Shown here: in pieces, positions 52,913 to 62,661 of the stretch
Layout of the letters: each line of letters opens with the position of its first letter
Position numbering within the stretch: position 1 is the first letter of the stretch
Assembly: GCA_021769725.1 (NCBI GenBank)
Contig: JAETSI010000004.1
Coordinates: 1 to 64,000 of the forward strand
DNA length: 64,000 nt
Origin: Oscillospiraceae bacterium
GTDB taxonomy: Bacteria; Bacillota; Clostridia; Oscillospirales; Ruminococcaceae
Direction: 5' to 3'
Notes under the pieces: model-generated
Told to the model about the DNA's origin: nothing
Database searches by the model: none
The model's input: only the letters and a program-made list of their open reading frames with translations
Program-made: the position numbers and the translations under genes

Positions 52913-54298
52913 ATGATAACTAAAAACAGTAAAAGAGACAGATACAAACGGTTTATCTCTTTCGGTGCTGCGCTGGTGCTCATGGCTCTGCTTACCGGAA
53001 TTTTCGCATTTGTCTGGTACAGTTACTACAGCGATGCCATCATTCTGCCTTATTACAGACGTGGAAACTGGGTGCTCATAGGAATATACAGTCTGCTTGT
53101 CATCTTGTTTTTCAAAGCATACGGCGGTCTCAAACTGGGATACCTAAAAAAGACAGATATGCTCTTTTCGCAGCTTATATCAATGGTCTGCGTCAATACT
53201 ATGACTTATTTCCTTATAAGCCTTATCGGACGTCATTTCATGCACGGCGTTCCTATCGTACTGATGACATTTACGGATTTCGGCATAATATCCCTGTGGA
53301 CTGTCTTTACGGGAAAACTGTACTTCATTATGTATCCGCCGAGACGGCTGATAATCCTTTACGGCAGCAGTCAGGCGGCGGCTCTCGTTATGAAGATGAG
53401 CCAGCGTGTGGATAAATATATGATATGCGAATCTGTCAGCGCTGAGGATGATCCGGAAAGAATCAGAGAACTGCTTTTGAAATACGAAGGCGTTATTATC
53501 TGCGACATTCCTGCCGAACAAAGAAATGACTATATCAAATTCTGTTTTGAAAATTCTATCAGAGCGTATATTGCCCCAAAAATTTCCGATATTATTATAA
53601 GAGGTGCAGACGATATCAGACTTTTTGATACGCCGCTGCTGCTTTGCCGCAATTACGGTCTTGACTTTGAACAGCGCTTTGTCAAGAGGATTTTCGATAT
53701 TGTTTTCTCAATTGCAGCAATAATTCCGGCTTTGCCTTTCATGATGATCTCGGCAGCAGCCGTGAAACTCTATGACGGAGGTCCTGTACTTTACAAGCAG
53801 AAAAGACTGACGACGGACGGAAAAGAATTTTTCGTCTACAAATTCCGCAGCATGATAGTTGACGCCGAAAGGGACGGCAGACCGCAGCTTGCTTCCGAAG
53901 AGGACGACAGAATAACTCCTGTTGGAAAAATACTGAGGAAGTTCCGGATAGACGAATTCCCTCAGCTTTTCAATATTCTGAAAGGCGACATGTCCGTTGT
54001 CGGCCCACGCCCCGAACGTCCGGAGCTTACCGAAGAATACGAAAAACAGATGCCTGAATTTGGTTTCCGCCTTAAAGTCAAGGCTGGACTTACAGGTTAT
54101 GCACAGGTAACAGGCGTATATGATACTACACCATATGACAAGCTGAAAATGGATCTTATGTATATTGAAAACTATTCAATACTACTGGATCTTCAGATAA
54201 TACTCATGACCCTAAAAACCATGCTTTTCCCCGGCAAGACAAATGCCGAGACTGAGGAAGGTATGCTGGGTACAAGAAAAGAGGATAATGATAAATGA
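52913..54298 (+). CDS. Polyprenyl-phosphate sugar-1-phosphate transferase (exopolysaccharide priming enzyme)
   Basis: 461 residues. Four or five N-terminal membrane helices, a Rossmann-like middle (about 145-230), then the bacterial sugar transferase domain (about 255-450) with KRIFDIVFSIAAII, GPVLYKQKRLT, FYVYKFRSM-like VYKFRSMIVDAE, RIDEFPQLFNILKGDMS, VGPRPERPE and GLTGYAQV. It loads the first sugar phosphate on undecaprenyl phosphate. The ATG at 52913 (AGGA upstream) is preferred; an in-frame GTG at 52895 and a 5-codon ORF (MCCQE) with a stronger SD lie just before it. Overlaps manC by 4 bp. Confidence 0.93.
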   Translation: MITKNSKRDRYKRFISFGAALVLMALLTGIFAFVWYSYYSDAIILPYYRRGNWVLIGIYSLLVILFFKAYGGLKLGYLKKTDMLFSQLISMVCVNTMTYFLISLIGRHFMHGVPIVLMTFTDFGIISLWTVFTGKLYFIMYPPRRLIILYGSSQAAALVMKMSQRVDKYMICESVSAEDDPERIRELLLKYEGVIICDIPAEQRNDYIKFCFENSIRAYIAPKISDIIIRGADDIRLFDTPLLLCRNYGLDFEQRFVKRIFDIVFSIAAIIPALPFMMISAAAVKLYDGGPVLYKQKRLTTDGKEFFVYKFRSMIVDAERDGRPQLASEEDDRITPVGKILRKFRIDEFPQLFNILKGDMSVVGPRPERPELTEEYEKQMPEFGFRLKVKAGLTGYAQVTGVYDTTPYDKLKMDLMYIENYSILLDLQIILMTLKTMLFPGKTNAETEEGMLGTRKEDNDK

Positions 54299-55359
54299 AA
54301 ATAACAGCAGTTATAATGGCTGGCGGCAGAGGTGAACGCTTCTGGCCAAAAAGCAGGAACTCCTGTCCGAAACAATTCCTTTCCCTTACCTCGGACGGCG
54401 AAACCATGATTCAGAAAACCGTGAACCGTCTCAGACCTCTTGTTGATGCCAAAGATATCTTTATTGTCACAAATGCAGCTTACACCGGTCTTGTGAAAGA
54501 TCAGCTTCCGGATGTTCCCGCAGAAAATATCCTTGCAGAACCGTGTGCCAGAAATACAGCTCCGTGCATTGCCTTTGCAGCAGCCATCATCGGCAGAAAA
54601 TACGACGATGCTATAATGCTGGTGCTTCCCTCGGATCATCTTATTGGCTATGAAAATATCTATATCAAGACCCTTAAAAAAGCCGTTGCCGTTGCCGAAC
54701 AGGGAAAAAATCTCGTTACTGTCGGCATAACTCCGACATATCCCGAAACAGGATACGGATATATTAATTTCGGTGAAGAAAAGGGAGACGCCTACCAGGT
54801 TGAACGCTTTGTTGAAAAGCCTGACCTGCCCACGGCAAAGAAGTATCTCTCATCCGGAAAATATCTCTGGAACAGCGGTATGTTCGTCTGGAAGATATCG
54901 TCGATAATGGCGAATATGAAAGAGTTCATGCCCGATGTTGCCGAAGGTGCGGAAAGGATCGCCGCAAGTTTCGGCACTCCTGATTTCGAGGAAGTTCTCG
55001 TAAGGGAATTTACAGCCTTTCCCAGTGAATCAGTTGACTTCGGAATTATGGAGAAAGCTTCGGACATCTACACCCTTCCCGGCAGCTTTGGATGGGACGA
55101 CGTAGGAAGCTGGCTCGCCGTTGAGCGCATCAACGAAACCGACGAGAACAAGAACTTCATCAGCGGCGACGTTATTGCTGTCGATGCCGAAAGAACTACC
55201 GTCTGCGGCGGAAAACGCCTTATTGCCGCTATCGGCACAGAAGATCTCATTATCGTGGACACAGACGACGTTCTTCTTGTCTGCTCCAAGAACAATACAC
55301 AGGATGTTAAAAAAGTCATTGCACAGCTCAAAGAAAACGGAAGAACAGAGCTTGTGTGA
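54295..55359 (+). CDS. manC: Mannose-1-phosphate guanylyltransferase
   Basis: 354 residues. Makes GDP-mannose from Man-1-P and GTP. Nucleotide-binding signature MAGGRGERFWPKSR plus CPKQFL, then LPSDHLI, PETGYGYINFG, FVEKPDLP and FGWDDVGSW. It is the short form without the phosphomannose isomerase domain. ATGA overlap with the transferase gene. Supplies substrate to the next gene, gmd. Confidence 0.95.
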   Translation: MKITAVIMAGGRGERFWPKSRNSCPKQFLSLTSDGETMIQKTVNRLRPLVDAKDIFIVTNAAYTGLVKDQLPDVPAENILAEPCARNTAPCIAFAAAIIGRKYDDAIMLVLPSDHLIGYENIYIKTLKKAVAVAEQGKNLVTVGITPTYPETGYGYINFGEEKGDAYQVERFVEKPDLPTAKKYLSSGKYLWNSGMFVWKISSIMANMKEFMPDVAEGAERIAASFGTPDFEEVLVREFTAFPSESVDFGIMEKASDIYTLPGSFGWDDVGSWLAVERINETDENKNFISGDVIAVDAERTTVCGGKRLIAAIGTEDLIIVDTDDVLLVCSKNNTQDVKKVIAQLKENGRTELV

Positions 55360-55374
55360 TCTTTAAAAAACTAA

Positions 55375-56427
<1,053 letters not shown>

Positions 56428-56460
56428 TTTTTGGGGCGGTCATTGACCGCCCTATCGGAT

Positions 56461-56627
56461 TTAAGGCAACACCGCACAAAGATTGTGCGGCAGATGCGCA
56501 GTCAGATTTTTCATCAGATTGCATAAAAATTCCGCAGGCAGGCTGACGCCTGTCAAGGGATTTTTGTGTGATATGACGGAAAATATGCAAGCAGATGACG
56601 TACAATCTTTGTGCGGTGTTGCCTTAA
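56461..56627. mobile_element. MITE-like repeat of 167 bp with 26-bp perfect terminal inverted repeats
   Basis: The terminal arms 56461-56486 and 56602-56627 are exact inverse copies (outer end TTAAGGCAACACCGCACAAA). The inner halves also pair imperfectly (TTGCATA..TTCCG with CGGAAAATATGCAA), so the transcript would be one long hairpin. Encodes no transposase. The outermost TTAA may be a duplicated or palindromic target. It lies inside the operon, between gmd and the first glycosyltransferase gene. Confidence 0.85.
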
Positions 56628-56644
56628 TGGAACAAGGAGGAAGT

Positions 56645-57790
56645 ATGAAAATAACATTTGACGCAATTCCACTTATTTCCGACAAGATAACCGGCATCGG
56701 CTGGTGCGAGGCAGGTCAGACAATGAAACTGGCAGAACTCTATCCGGAACATCGTTTTGAATACAGCTTTTTCGCCGACCGCAAGGGTAACGCTGCAAAA
56801 CGGATAAAGCAGTTTTCTGGCAGAAAAATAAAGCTGAATATCTCGTATTTCCCGAAAAAGCTTTACCGCCTTTTGTCGGTGATGCTTCCTTTGCCGTACT
56901 CCGCATTTTTCGGGAAAAAGTCAGATATAACCCATTTTTTCAATTATATCATTCCGCCCGGCGTAAAAGGAAAAACCGTCGTTACCGTTCATGATATGGT
57001 ATGCAAAGCATTTCCGGAAACGGTCAGAGGACGAACCCGTTTCATGCTTGAAGCCGGACTGAAAAAATCCCTTGAACGTGCGGATATCGTCGTTACCGAT
57101 TCAGAATTCTCACGGTCTGAGATCGTGAAATACTACCCGTGGTGTGAAAAAAAACTCCGTGTCGTGCCATGCGGAGTTGATACGGAAAAATTCCGTCCGT
57201 GCAACGACAAGCAGAAAATAGCAGATGTAAAGGCTTCTCTGGAAATAAAGGGAGAATATTTCCTCTATCTCGGAACTATCGAGCCGAGAAAGAATCTGGA
57301 ACGTCTTATTACAGCGTACAATATTTTTTCAAAGAAAGTAAGCGCTCCCCCGAAGCTTGTTCTGGCAGGCGGAAAAGGCTGGCTATGTGACGGAATATAC
57401 GCACGTGTTAAGTCTCTGGGTCTGGAGGATAATGTGATATTCACAAAATATGTTCCTGCCGATGACATGACCGCCCTTATGTGCGGAGCACTTGCCTTTG
57501 TTTTCCCGTCGCTTTATGAGGGATTCGGTATGCCCCCCCTGGAGGCAATGGCGTGCGGAGTTCCGGTGCTGGTGTCCGGAGAGGCGTCTCTGCCGGAAGT
57601 CACCGGAGACTGCGCCGTTATAGTCGATCCCTATGACGTAAAAAGCATTGCCAGAGGATTATACAGACTGTATTCCAATGAGGAACTCCGCCGTGATCTT
57701 GGCAGACGAGGTCTGGAACGTGCAAGGAGATTCACCTGGGAAAATTCCGCCCGTAAGCTTTACAACATCTACAAGGAGCTGTTGCCATGA
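56645..57790 (+). CDS. Family 4 glycosyltransferase (mannosyl/rhamnosyl-type)
   Basis: 381 residues, GT-B fold. The acceptor-side half holds HFFNYIIPPGVKGKTVVTVHDM and the donor half YLGTIEPRKNLERLI, FPSLYEGFGMPPLEAMACGVPV (E-x7-E motif) and SLPEVTGDCAV. This pattern is frequent in GT4 mannosyltransferases using GDP-sugars, fitting the GDP-mannose genes beside it. The start is the ATG at 56645 with AAGGAGG; the longer open frame lies inside the MITE. Overlaps the next gene by 4 bp. Confidence 0.9.
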   Translation: MKITFDAIPLISDKITGIGWCEAGQTMKLAELYPEHRFEYSFFADRKGNAAKRIKQFSGRKIKLNISYFPKKLYRLLSVMLPLPYSAFFGKKSDITHFFNYIIPPGVKGKTVVTVHDMVCKAFPETVRGRTRFMLEAGLKKSLERADIVVTDSEFSRSEIVKYYPWCEKKLRVVPCGVDTEKFRPCNDKQKIADVKASLEIKGEYFLYLGTIEPRKNLERLITAYNIFSKKVSAPPKLVLAGGKGWLCDGIYARVKSLGLEDNVIFTKYVPADDMTALMCGALAFVFPSLYEGFGMPPLEAMACGVPVLVSGEASLPEVTGDCAVIVDPYDVKSIARGLYRLYSNEELRRDLGRRGLERARRFTWENSARKLYNIYKELLP

Positions 57791-58929
57791 GGAAAAAACT
57801 GCGTATCTTAGAGGTAAACAAGGCATACTATCCTCACGTAGGGGGAATAGAGACTCTTGTCCGGATGTATTCTGAAAATCTTGGCAGGAATTATGACGCC
57901 GATGTGAAAGTTCTGGTGTGCCGTGACGGACGTGGAAAGACTGTCCGGCAGCGTATAAACGGCGTAGACGTCACACGTGCCGCCAGTCTGGGAACTCTGT
58001 GCAAGTGTCCGGTCTCCTTTACTTTTATAAAACTTTTCAGAAAAATGGCGAAAAACGCCGATGTAATACACATCCATATGCCGTTTCCGCTGGCGGATGC
58101 CGCCGCACTTCTGTCCGGATTCAAGGGCAGAGTGGTTTTGTCATGGCACAGCGATGTCGTGAAGCAGAAAAAACTCATGCTGCTCTACAAACCGTTCATG
58201 AAATGGCTGCTCAACCGTGCCGACGCTATAGCTATAGCAACGTGGGGACATTATTTCGGCTCGGATCATCTTACGGAATATTTCGGCAAATGCAGAATAG
58301 TCCCCTACGGTATCGCACCGGAAAAATATCTGAATATCCGGCGTAATCCGGTTCTTACGGAAAAATGCAGCGATCCCGGCAGTGTAAAGATATTTTTCAC
58401 AGGACGTCTTGTCTATTACAAGGGCGTTGATGTTCTTTTGAAAGCTTTCCGTATGGTAAAGGGCTGCGAGCTTTTTATTGCAGGAACAGGCGACCTTGAA
58501 CCGGAACTGAAAAAATATGTCCATAAAAAAGGTCTGGAAAACAAGGTGCATTTTCTTGGATTTCTCTCTGATCATGAGCTTAAACAGGCATATGCGGACT
58601 GCGATATCTTTGTACTGCCGTCGGTAGAAAAAAGCGAAGCGTTCGGGATAGTTCAGCTTGAGGCAATGATCTACGGCAAACCGGTGATAAACACTCGTCT
58701 GCCGTCCGGAGTACCTCATGTAAGCCTTGGAGGAGTTACAGGTCTTACGGTAAAAAGATCTGATCCTAAAGAACTTGCAGAAGCTATAAATACTCTTGCA
58801 GAAAATAAGGAACTAAGAGAGATACTCGGCAAGGCTGCCGCCGAAAGAGTCCGCAGTGAATTCAGCGAAAAGAATGCTCTTGACAGCCTTTATCGTGTAT
58901 TATCCGGAAAGGAGAGCAGCATAATATGA
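57787..58929 (+). CDS. Family 4 glycosyltransferase
   Basis: 380 residues, GT-B fold. Seen: NKAYYPHVGGIETLVRMYS, ADVIHIHMPFPLAD, LSWHSDVVKQKK in the acceptor half; FTGRLVYYKGVDVLLKAF, FVLPSVEKSEAFGIVQLEAM (E-x7-E) and GLTVKRSDPKELAEAI in the donor half. Adds another sugar to the growing lipid-linked repeat unit. Donor not determinable, GDP-sugars likely from context. ATGA overlaps on both sides. Confidence 0.9.
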   Translation: MRKKLRILEVNKAYYPHVGGIETLVRMYSENLGRNYDADVKVLVCRDGRGKTVRQRINGVDVTRAASLGTLCKCPVSFTFIKLFRKMAKNADVIHIHMPFPLADAAALLSGFKGRVVLSWHSDVVKQKKLMLLYKPFMKWLLNRADAIAIATWGHYFGSDHLTEYFGKCRIVPYGIAPEKYLNIRRNPVLTEKCSDPGSVKIFFTGRLVYYKGVDVLLKAFRMVKGCELFIAGTGDLEPELKKYVHKKGLENKVHFLGFLSDHELKQAYADCDIFVLPSVEKSEAFGIVQLEAMIYGKPVINTRLPSGVPHVSLGGVTGLTVKRSDPKELAEAINTLAENKELREILGKAAAERVRSEFSEKNALDSLYRVLSGKESSII

Positions 58930-59861
58930 AAGTTCTTATAATAGGCGGCGCAGGCTTTGTGGGAGGGTATCTTATCCGTGAACTTAACGCCGCAGGTCAT
59001 CAGATATATGCAACCTGCCTTGAAAACGAAAGCATCAACGGAGACTGCACTGTATATAATCTTGATATCATGGATGCGAATGCAGCAGCATCAGTTATCG
59101 GCGATATACAGCCGGATGTGATATATCACCTGGCGGCGCAGAGCTCCGTTGCCGTTTCATGGAAAAAACCGCAGCTTACAGCGGATATTAACGTTATCGG
59201 TACGATAAACATTCTGGAGGCGGTAAGAAACTCGGATAAAAAGGATATCCGGCTGCTGCTTATCGGTTCCGGTGAAGAATATGGATTTATCCGTCCGGAC
59301 GCCTGCCCTCTTTCTGAGAACGAACCTTTGAATCCCGGCAATATCTACGCCGCAACAAAAGCGTGTCAGGGGATGTTGGGAGAGATATACGCCCGTGCTT
59401 ACGATATGGATATCATAATGGTGAGAGCTTTCAATCACTCCGGACCGGAACAGCTGCCGGCATTTGTTATTTCCGACTTCTGCCGTCAGATAGCTATGAT
59501 AGAAAAGGGACAGTCCACTGCGGTCATGAACGTGGGAAATCTTACTGCACGCAGGGATTTCACAGATGTCAGGGATGTGGTCAGGGCGTATCGTCTCCTC
59601 GGTGAAAATGGAATCAGCGGCAGAACGTACAATGTCGGACGTGGAAAAGCTGTTGAAATACAGTATATCCTCGATACGGCTCTTGGTTTCTCCTCTGCCG
59701 ATATCGAAGTAAAACAGGATCCTGCAAGAATGCGAGCTTCTGATATCCCGGTCATAGAGCCGGACGTTTCAAGGATATATGAAGATACAGGCTGGACAGC
59801 TGAGATCTCAATGGAGAAAACCATTGAAGATACTTTGAATTACTGGAGGAATACTATATGA
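58926..59861 (+). CDS. rmd: GDP-4-dehydro-6-deoxy-D-mannose reductase-like NAD(P)-dependent reductase
   Basis: 311 residues, extended SDR. IIGGAGFVGGYLIREL (nucleotide site), YHLAAQSSVAVSW, LLIGSGEEYG and NIYAATKACQGML (Tyr-x3-Lys), FNHSGPEQ. The sequence pattern matches RMD enzymes that reduce the GMD product to GDP-D-rhamnose. With gmd in the same operon this role is likely. GDP-fucose synthase (GMER) has a different active-site pattern, but a 4-reductase of another sugar cannot be excluded. Confidence 0.8.
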   Translation: MKVLIIGGAGFVGGYLIRELNAAGHQIYATCLENESINGDCTVYNLDIMDANAAASVIGDIQPDVIYHLAAQSSVAVSWKKPQLTADINVIGTINILEAVRNSDKKDIRLLLIGSGEEYGFIRPDACPLSENEPLNPGNIYAATKACQGMLGEIYARAYDMDIIMVRAFNHSGPEQLPAFVISDFCRQIAMIEKGQSTAVMNVGNLTARRDFTDVRDVVRAYRLLGENGISGRTYNVGRGKAVEIQYILDTALGFSSADIEVKQDPARMRASDIPVIEPDVSRIYEDTGWTAEISMEKTIEDTLNYWRNTI

Positions 59862-60688
59862 GAAAACTTATAACTGTTTTTCTTGCAGTGTCAATGGCAT
59901 CCTGTACCTTTACATCCTGCGGCAAGACCGACGATGACGGCAGCAAACGTGGCGATTCGGTGACAGAGGAAAATACGGCTTCCGACGGCGAACAGTCCGG
60001 AACGAATGAAATCACCGATAATGCTCAGTCTGTCACAGATAATGCAGAAGATGAAGAATCAGTAAGAGAACTGCCAACTGATAAAACCACTGATAACACT
60101 CAGCCTGATGACAGCAATGCTGATCCTGCCGTTGGCATATGGCAGTTCAACGATTATACGCAGGACGTAAATTATCTGGAAATACATGACAGAGAAAACG
60201 CATCCATACTGATAACGCAGGATCTGTCTGATATGATATTTTTTGACGAGGAGCAGAGCCTAATATTTCCCGGCGATACGTTTTCTACCGAAGAATATGC
60301 ATTTGACGGAAAAACATTCACGCTTGACGTTAACGGCAGAAATTACCTGACAATGGAAAAGACTGACGGTTCAGGCGACCTTTTCGGCGAATACAGGTGG
60401 GTTGGAGGAGAAATGTACGAAGCTATAGCTCAGACGCCCGTCGGCGGCGCTGCTGACTCTCTGTATATGGAATGCGGCGAGAACAGTACAACGCTGTTTC
60501 TTGGATGGGATATTAAAAATTTCAGTCTTACCGATGATACTATTACAATAGAAGGCAGCGCTTTCGGTCTTGACGGCTGCATAATCTTATCTCCTTTAAC
60601 AGCCGCTCCGTATACCATTGACGGCAATACTATGACAACTGTCAACGACGACGGCGAGGAACTGAAGCTTACAAGAATAAGCGAATAG
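59858..60688 (+). CDS. Lipoprotein of unknown function
   Basis: 276 residues. Signal with lipobox TSCG (Cys21), a long Asp/Glu/Thr/Ser-rich linker (about 25-90), then a beta-rich domain with three similar stretches (GIWQFNDYTQDVNYLEI, FGEYRWVGGEMYEAI, FLGWDIKNFSLTDDTI). No family recognised. It overlaps the rmd-like gene by 4 bp, so it belongs to the exopolysaccharide operon. A surface role in export or attachment is possible but only inferred. Confidence 0.65.
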   Translation: MRKLITVFLAVSMASCTFTSCGKTDDDGSKRGDSVTEENTASDGEQSGTNEITDNAQSVTDNAEDEESVRELPTDKTTDNTQPDDSNADPAVGIWQFNDYTQDVNYLEIHDRENASILITQDLSDMIFFDEEQSLIFPGDTFSTEEYAFDGKTFTLDVNGRNYLTMEKTDGSGDLFGEYRWVGGEMYEAIAQTPVGGAADSLYMECGENSTTLFLGWDIKNFSLTDDTITIEGSAFGLDGCIILSPLTAAPYTIDGNTMTTVNDDGEELKLTRISE

Positions 60689-60705
60689 TGAACGAGGTGA
60701 TCGAG

Positions 60706-61056
60706 ATGTCAGAAACAAAGCTTACAAACGAATTTATCAGAGCCTTTGACGGCCATGAAAAGGTTAAAATGACGAAATCTGCCGAAAAGCTGACCGAATT
60801 CGGAGAAAGGCAGAACGATGTAAACGAGGCTCTTGCATCAAATATCAACAGTCTTATAAAGCGTGTGTGCGCTCTGGAAGATCAGCAGGAGAAAAATACG
60901 GCGGTATTGAAGAAGATCGCCGGGGAGCTTACCTCTTTCAAGCGTGAGCTGGACAGAGTACGCCTGACGGAAAAGCTTAATTCCGGAGCTATCGAAAGAC
61001 TGTCTAACGCAATCTCTCTTGCAGAAAACCCGGATGGCGAAAATAACGAAAATTAA
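60706..61056 (+). CDS. Small coiled-coil protein of unknown function
   Basis: 116 residues, charged and helical (SLIKRVCALEDQQEKNTAVL, ELTSFKRELDRVRL), no signal or membrane segment. The start is the ATG at 60706 with GAGGTG 7 nt upstream, rather than the GTG overlapping the lipoprotein stop. Last gene of the exopolysaccharide operon. No function suggested by sequence. Confidence 0.6.
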   Translation: MSETKLTNEFIRAFDGHEKVKMTKSAEKLTEFGERQNDVNEALASNINSLIKRVCALEDQQEKNTAVLKKIAGELTSFKRELDRVRLTEKLNSGAIERLSNAISLAENPDGENNEN

Positions 61057-61077
61057 TTGAAAATTCTCGTTAATCTC

Positions 61078-61106
61078 TTGACAATTTATGGCTTTTGTTA
61101 TATTAT
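61078..61106 (+). promoter_or_regulatory. Promoter of the ATP synthase operon
   Basis: TTGACA (61078-61083), 17-nt spacer, TATTAT (61101-61106); transcription start near 61113, about 105 nt before atpB. Confidence 0.75.
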
Positions 61107-61164
61107 TATATGTGGGAACTGCTCTGCGCCGGGAAGCAGAGTTTCCGCAAATTCTGCATGAATC

Positions 61165-61197
61165 AACGGAGAGTTTTCAATTCTCCGTTATATTTTT
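61165..61197 (+). terminator. Terminator-like hairpin in the atp leader (possible attenuator)
   Basis: AACGGAGA/TCTCCGTT stem (61165-61172/61182-61189) followed by ATATTTTTT, between the promoter and the atpB ribosome-binding site. An upstream pair CTCTGC/GCAGAG (about 61121-61140) could form a second stem. Confidence 0.65.
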
Positions 61198-61218
61198 TAC
61201 GAAAGAAGGTGCTGCATT

Positions 61219-61908
61219 ATGAGTATTGCCGATAAGCTCCTGGAAGAGCTTGAATGCCGTGTAGCCTTCACTATACCCATATTCGGAGGTATCCCCGTAC
61301 CTGAGTCCTGCGTTATGACCTGGGGCATCATGGCAGTGGTCGTGCTTATTTCAATACTGATAGTCAGAAAGCTGAAAACTGTTCCGACAGGCGCTCAGTG
61401 CCTGCTGGAAATAGGCATCAACTGGATGAATAACTTCTTCCTTGGTATTCTCGGACCTAAAGGAAAAAAATATCTCCCCATCCTTGAAACGCTGCTTATC
61501 TATATCGGTATTTCAAATATCATCGGCATAGTGGGACTAAGACCGCCGACAAAGGATCTTGGCGTTACCGCAACACTGGCGATATTCGCTATTCTGCTGA
61601 TACAGTACAGCGGTATCAGGGAGCGTGGCGGAAAGGGCTGGGCACACAGCTTTGTGGAACCGATGCCCCTGCTTCTGCCTATCAACATTCTTGAGCTTTT
61701 TATCAAGCCCCTTTCACTCTGTATGCGTCTTTTCGGAAACGTTCTGGGCGCATTCGTGGTAATGGAGCTTGTAAAACTGGTAGTTCCGGTGGGAATCCCG
61801 CTGGTTCTCAGCTTCTATTTTGATATTTTCGACGGATGCATACAGGCATACGTATTCGTTTTCCTTACCTCCCTGTTTATGGCAGAGGCAATGGAAGCGG
61901 AAGAATAA
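61219..61908 (+). CDS. atpB: ATP synthase F0 subunit a
   Basis: 229 residues, five or six membrane helices. The essential Arg is in LSLCMRLFGNVLGAFVVME, and the last helices have DIFDGCIQAYVFVFLTSLFMAEA. Forms the proton half-channels at the c-ring. SD GAAAGAAGG. First gene of the operon; no atpI is seen upstream. Confidence 0.95.
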   Translation: MSIADKLLEELECRVAFTIPIFGGIPVPESCVMTWGIMAVVVLISILIVRKLKTVPTGAQCLLEIGINWMNNFFLGILGPKGKKYLPILETLLIYIGISNIIGIVGLRPPTKDLGVTATLAIFAILLIQYSGIRERGGKGWAHSFVEPMPLLLPINILELFIKPLSLCMRLFGNVLGAFVVMELVKLVVPVGIPLVLSFYFDIFDGCIQAYVFVFLTSLFMAEAMEAEE

Positions 61909-61926
61909 TTTTCAGGAGGATTTATT

Positions 61927-62148
61927 ATGGGATCAATCGCATTGGGCGCCGCTATCGCCGTTCTTACAGGCGCAGGCGCAGGAATCGGAATCGGACTTGC
62001 TACTTCAAAGGCTGCCGAGGCTATCGCACGTCAGCCCGAAGCTAAGGGCGATATAAACAAGGCTCTCCTTCTGGGATGTGCCCTTGCCGAAGCTACCGCT
62101 ATTTACGGCTTTGTTATTGCAATACTTATCATCTTTTTCCTTAAATAA
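61927..62148 (+). CDS. atpE: ATP synthase F0 subunit c
   Basis: 73 residues, two-helix hairpin: GAGAGIGIGLATSKAAEAIARQPEAKGDI, loop, then the ion-binding Glu in CALAEATAIYGFVIA. The Na-type enzymes have a Gln in helix 1 (GQG) and a Ser/Thr after the Glu; here these read GIG and AEA, so proton coupling is more likely. SD AGGAGG. Confidence 0.96.
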   Translation: MGSIALGAAIAVLTGAGAGIGIGLATSKAAEAIARQPEAKGDINKALLLGCALAEATAIYGFVIAILIIFFLK

Positions 62149-62169
62149 AAACAGGAGGAAAGCACTATT

Positions 62170-62661
62170 ATGCTGGATATAAATATCTGGAACTTCATAT
62201 GGTCGGCAGTAAACCTTATACTGCTGTTCATACTGCTGAAAATTTTCCTTTTCAAACCTATCGGAAAGATCATGGACGAGCGCACACGTGCCATTCAGGA
62301 CGATATAGATTCTGCTAAAAAATCAAAGGAAGAAGCCGAGGCTCTGAAAAAAGAGTACAATGAAAGCATCAGTGAGGCAAAGGAAAAGGCTCAGGAGATC
62401 ATCATGAAGGCGCATGAGGACGCAGAATCTGAGAAATCAGTAATTCTGAAAAAATCGCAGGAAGAGGCAGATCAGCTTATCATCGACGCAAACAAGACCA
62501 TTGAAAACGAGCGAAGGAGAGTATTATCACAGGCTCAGACGCAGATCGCCGACCTTGCTATCGAAGCCGCCTCAAAGATCATCGGCGAAAACCTCGACGA
62601 TGAGAAAAACCGCCGCCTTGTGGATAAATTCCTATCCGAAGAGGAGGTAGACAGCAAATGA
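62170..62661 (+). CDS. atpF: ATP synthase F0 subunit b
   Basis: 163 residues. One N-terminal membrane helix (WNFIWSAVNLILLFILLKIFLF, about 6-27), then the long charged helix typical of the peripheral stalk. The last codons overlap the next start (ATGA). SD AGGAGG. Confidence 0.95.
   Translation: MLDINIWNFIWSAVNLILLFILLKIFLFKPIGKIMDERTRAIQDDIDSAKKSKEEAEALKKEYNESISEAKEKAQEIIMKAHEDAESEKSVILKKSQEEADQLIIDANKTIENERRRVLSQAQTQIADLAIEAASKIIGENLDDEKNRRLVDKFLSEEEVDSK

Noticed and set aside
56483..56644. Glycosyltransferase start inside the MITE-like repeat
   Set aside because: The repeat is non-coding and AAGGAGG before 56645 gives the family-like start MKITFDAIPL.
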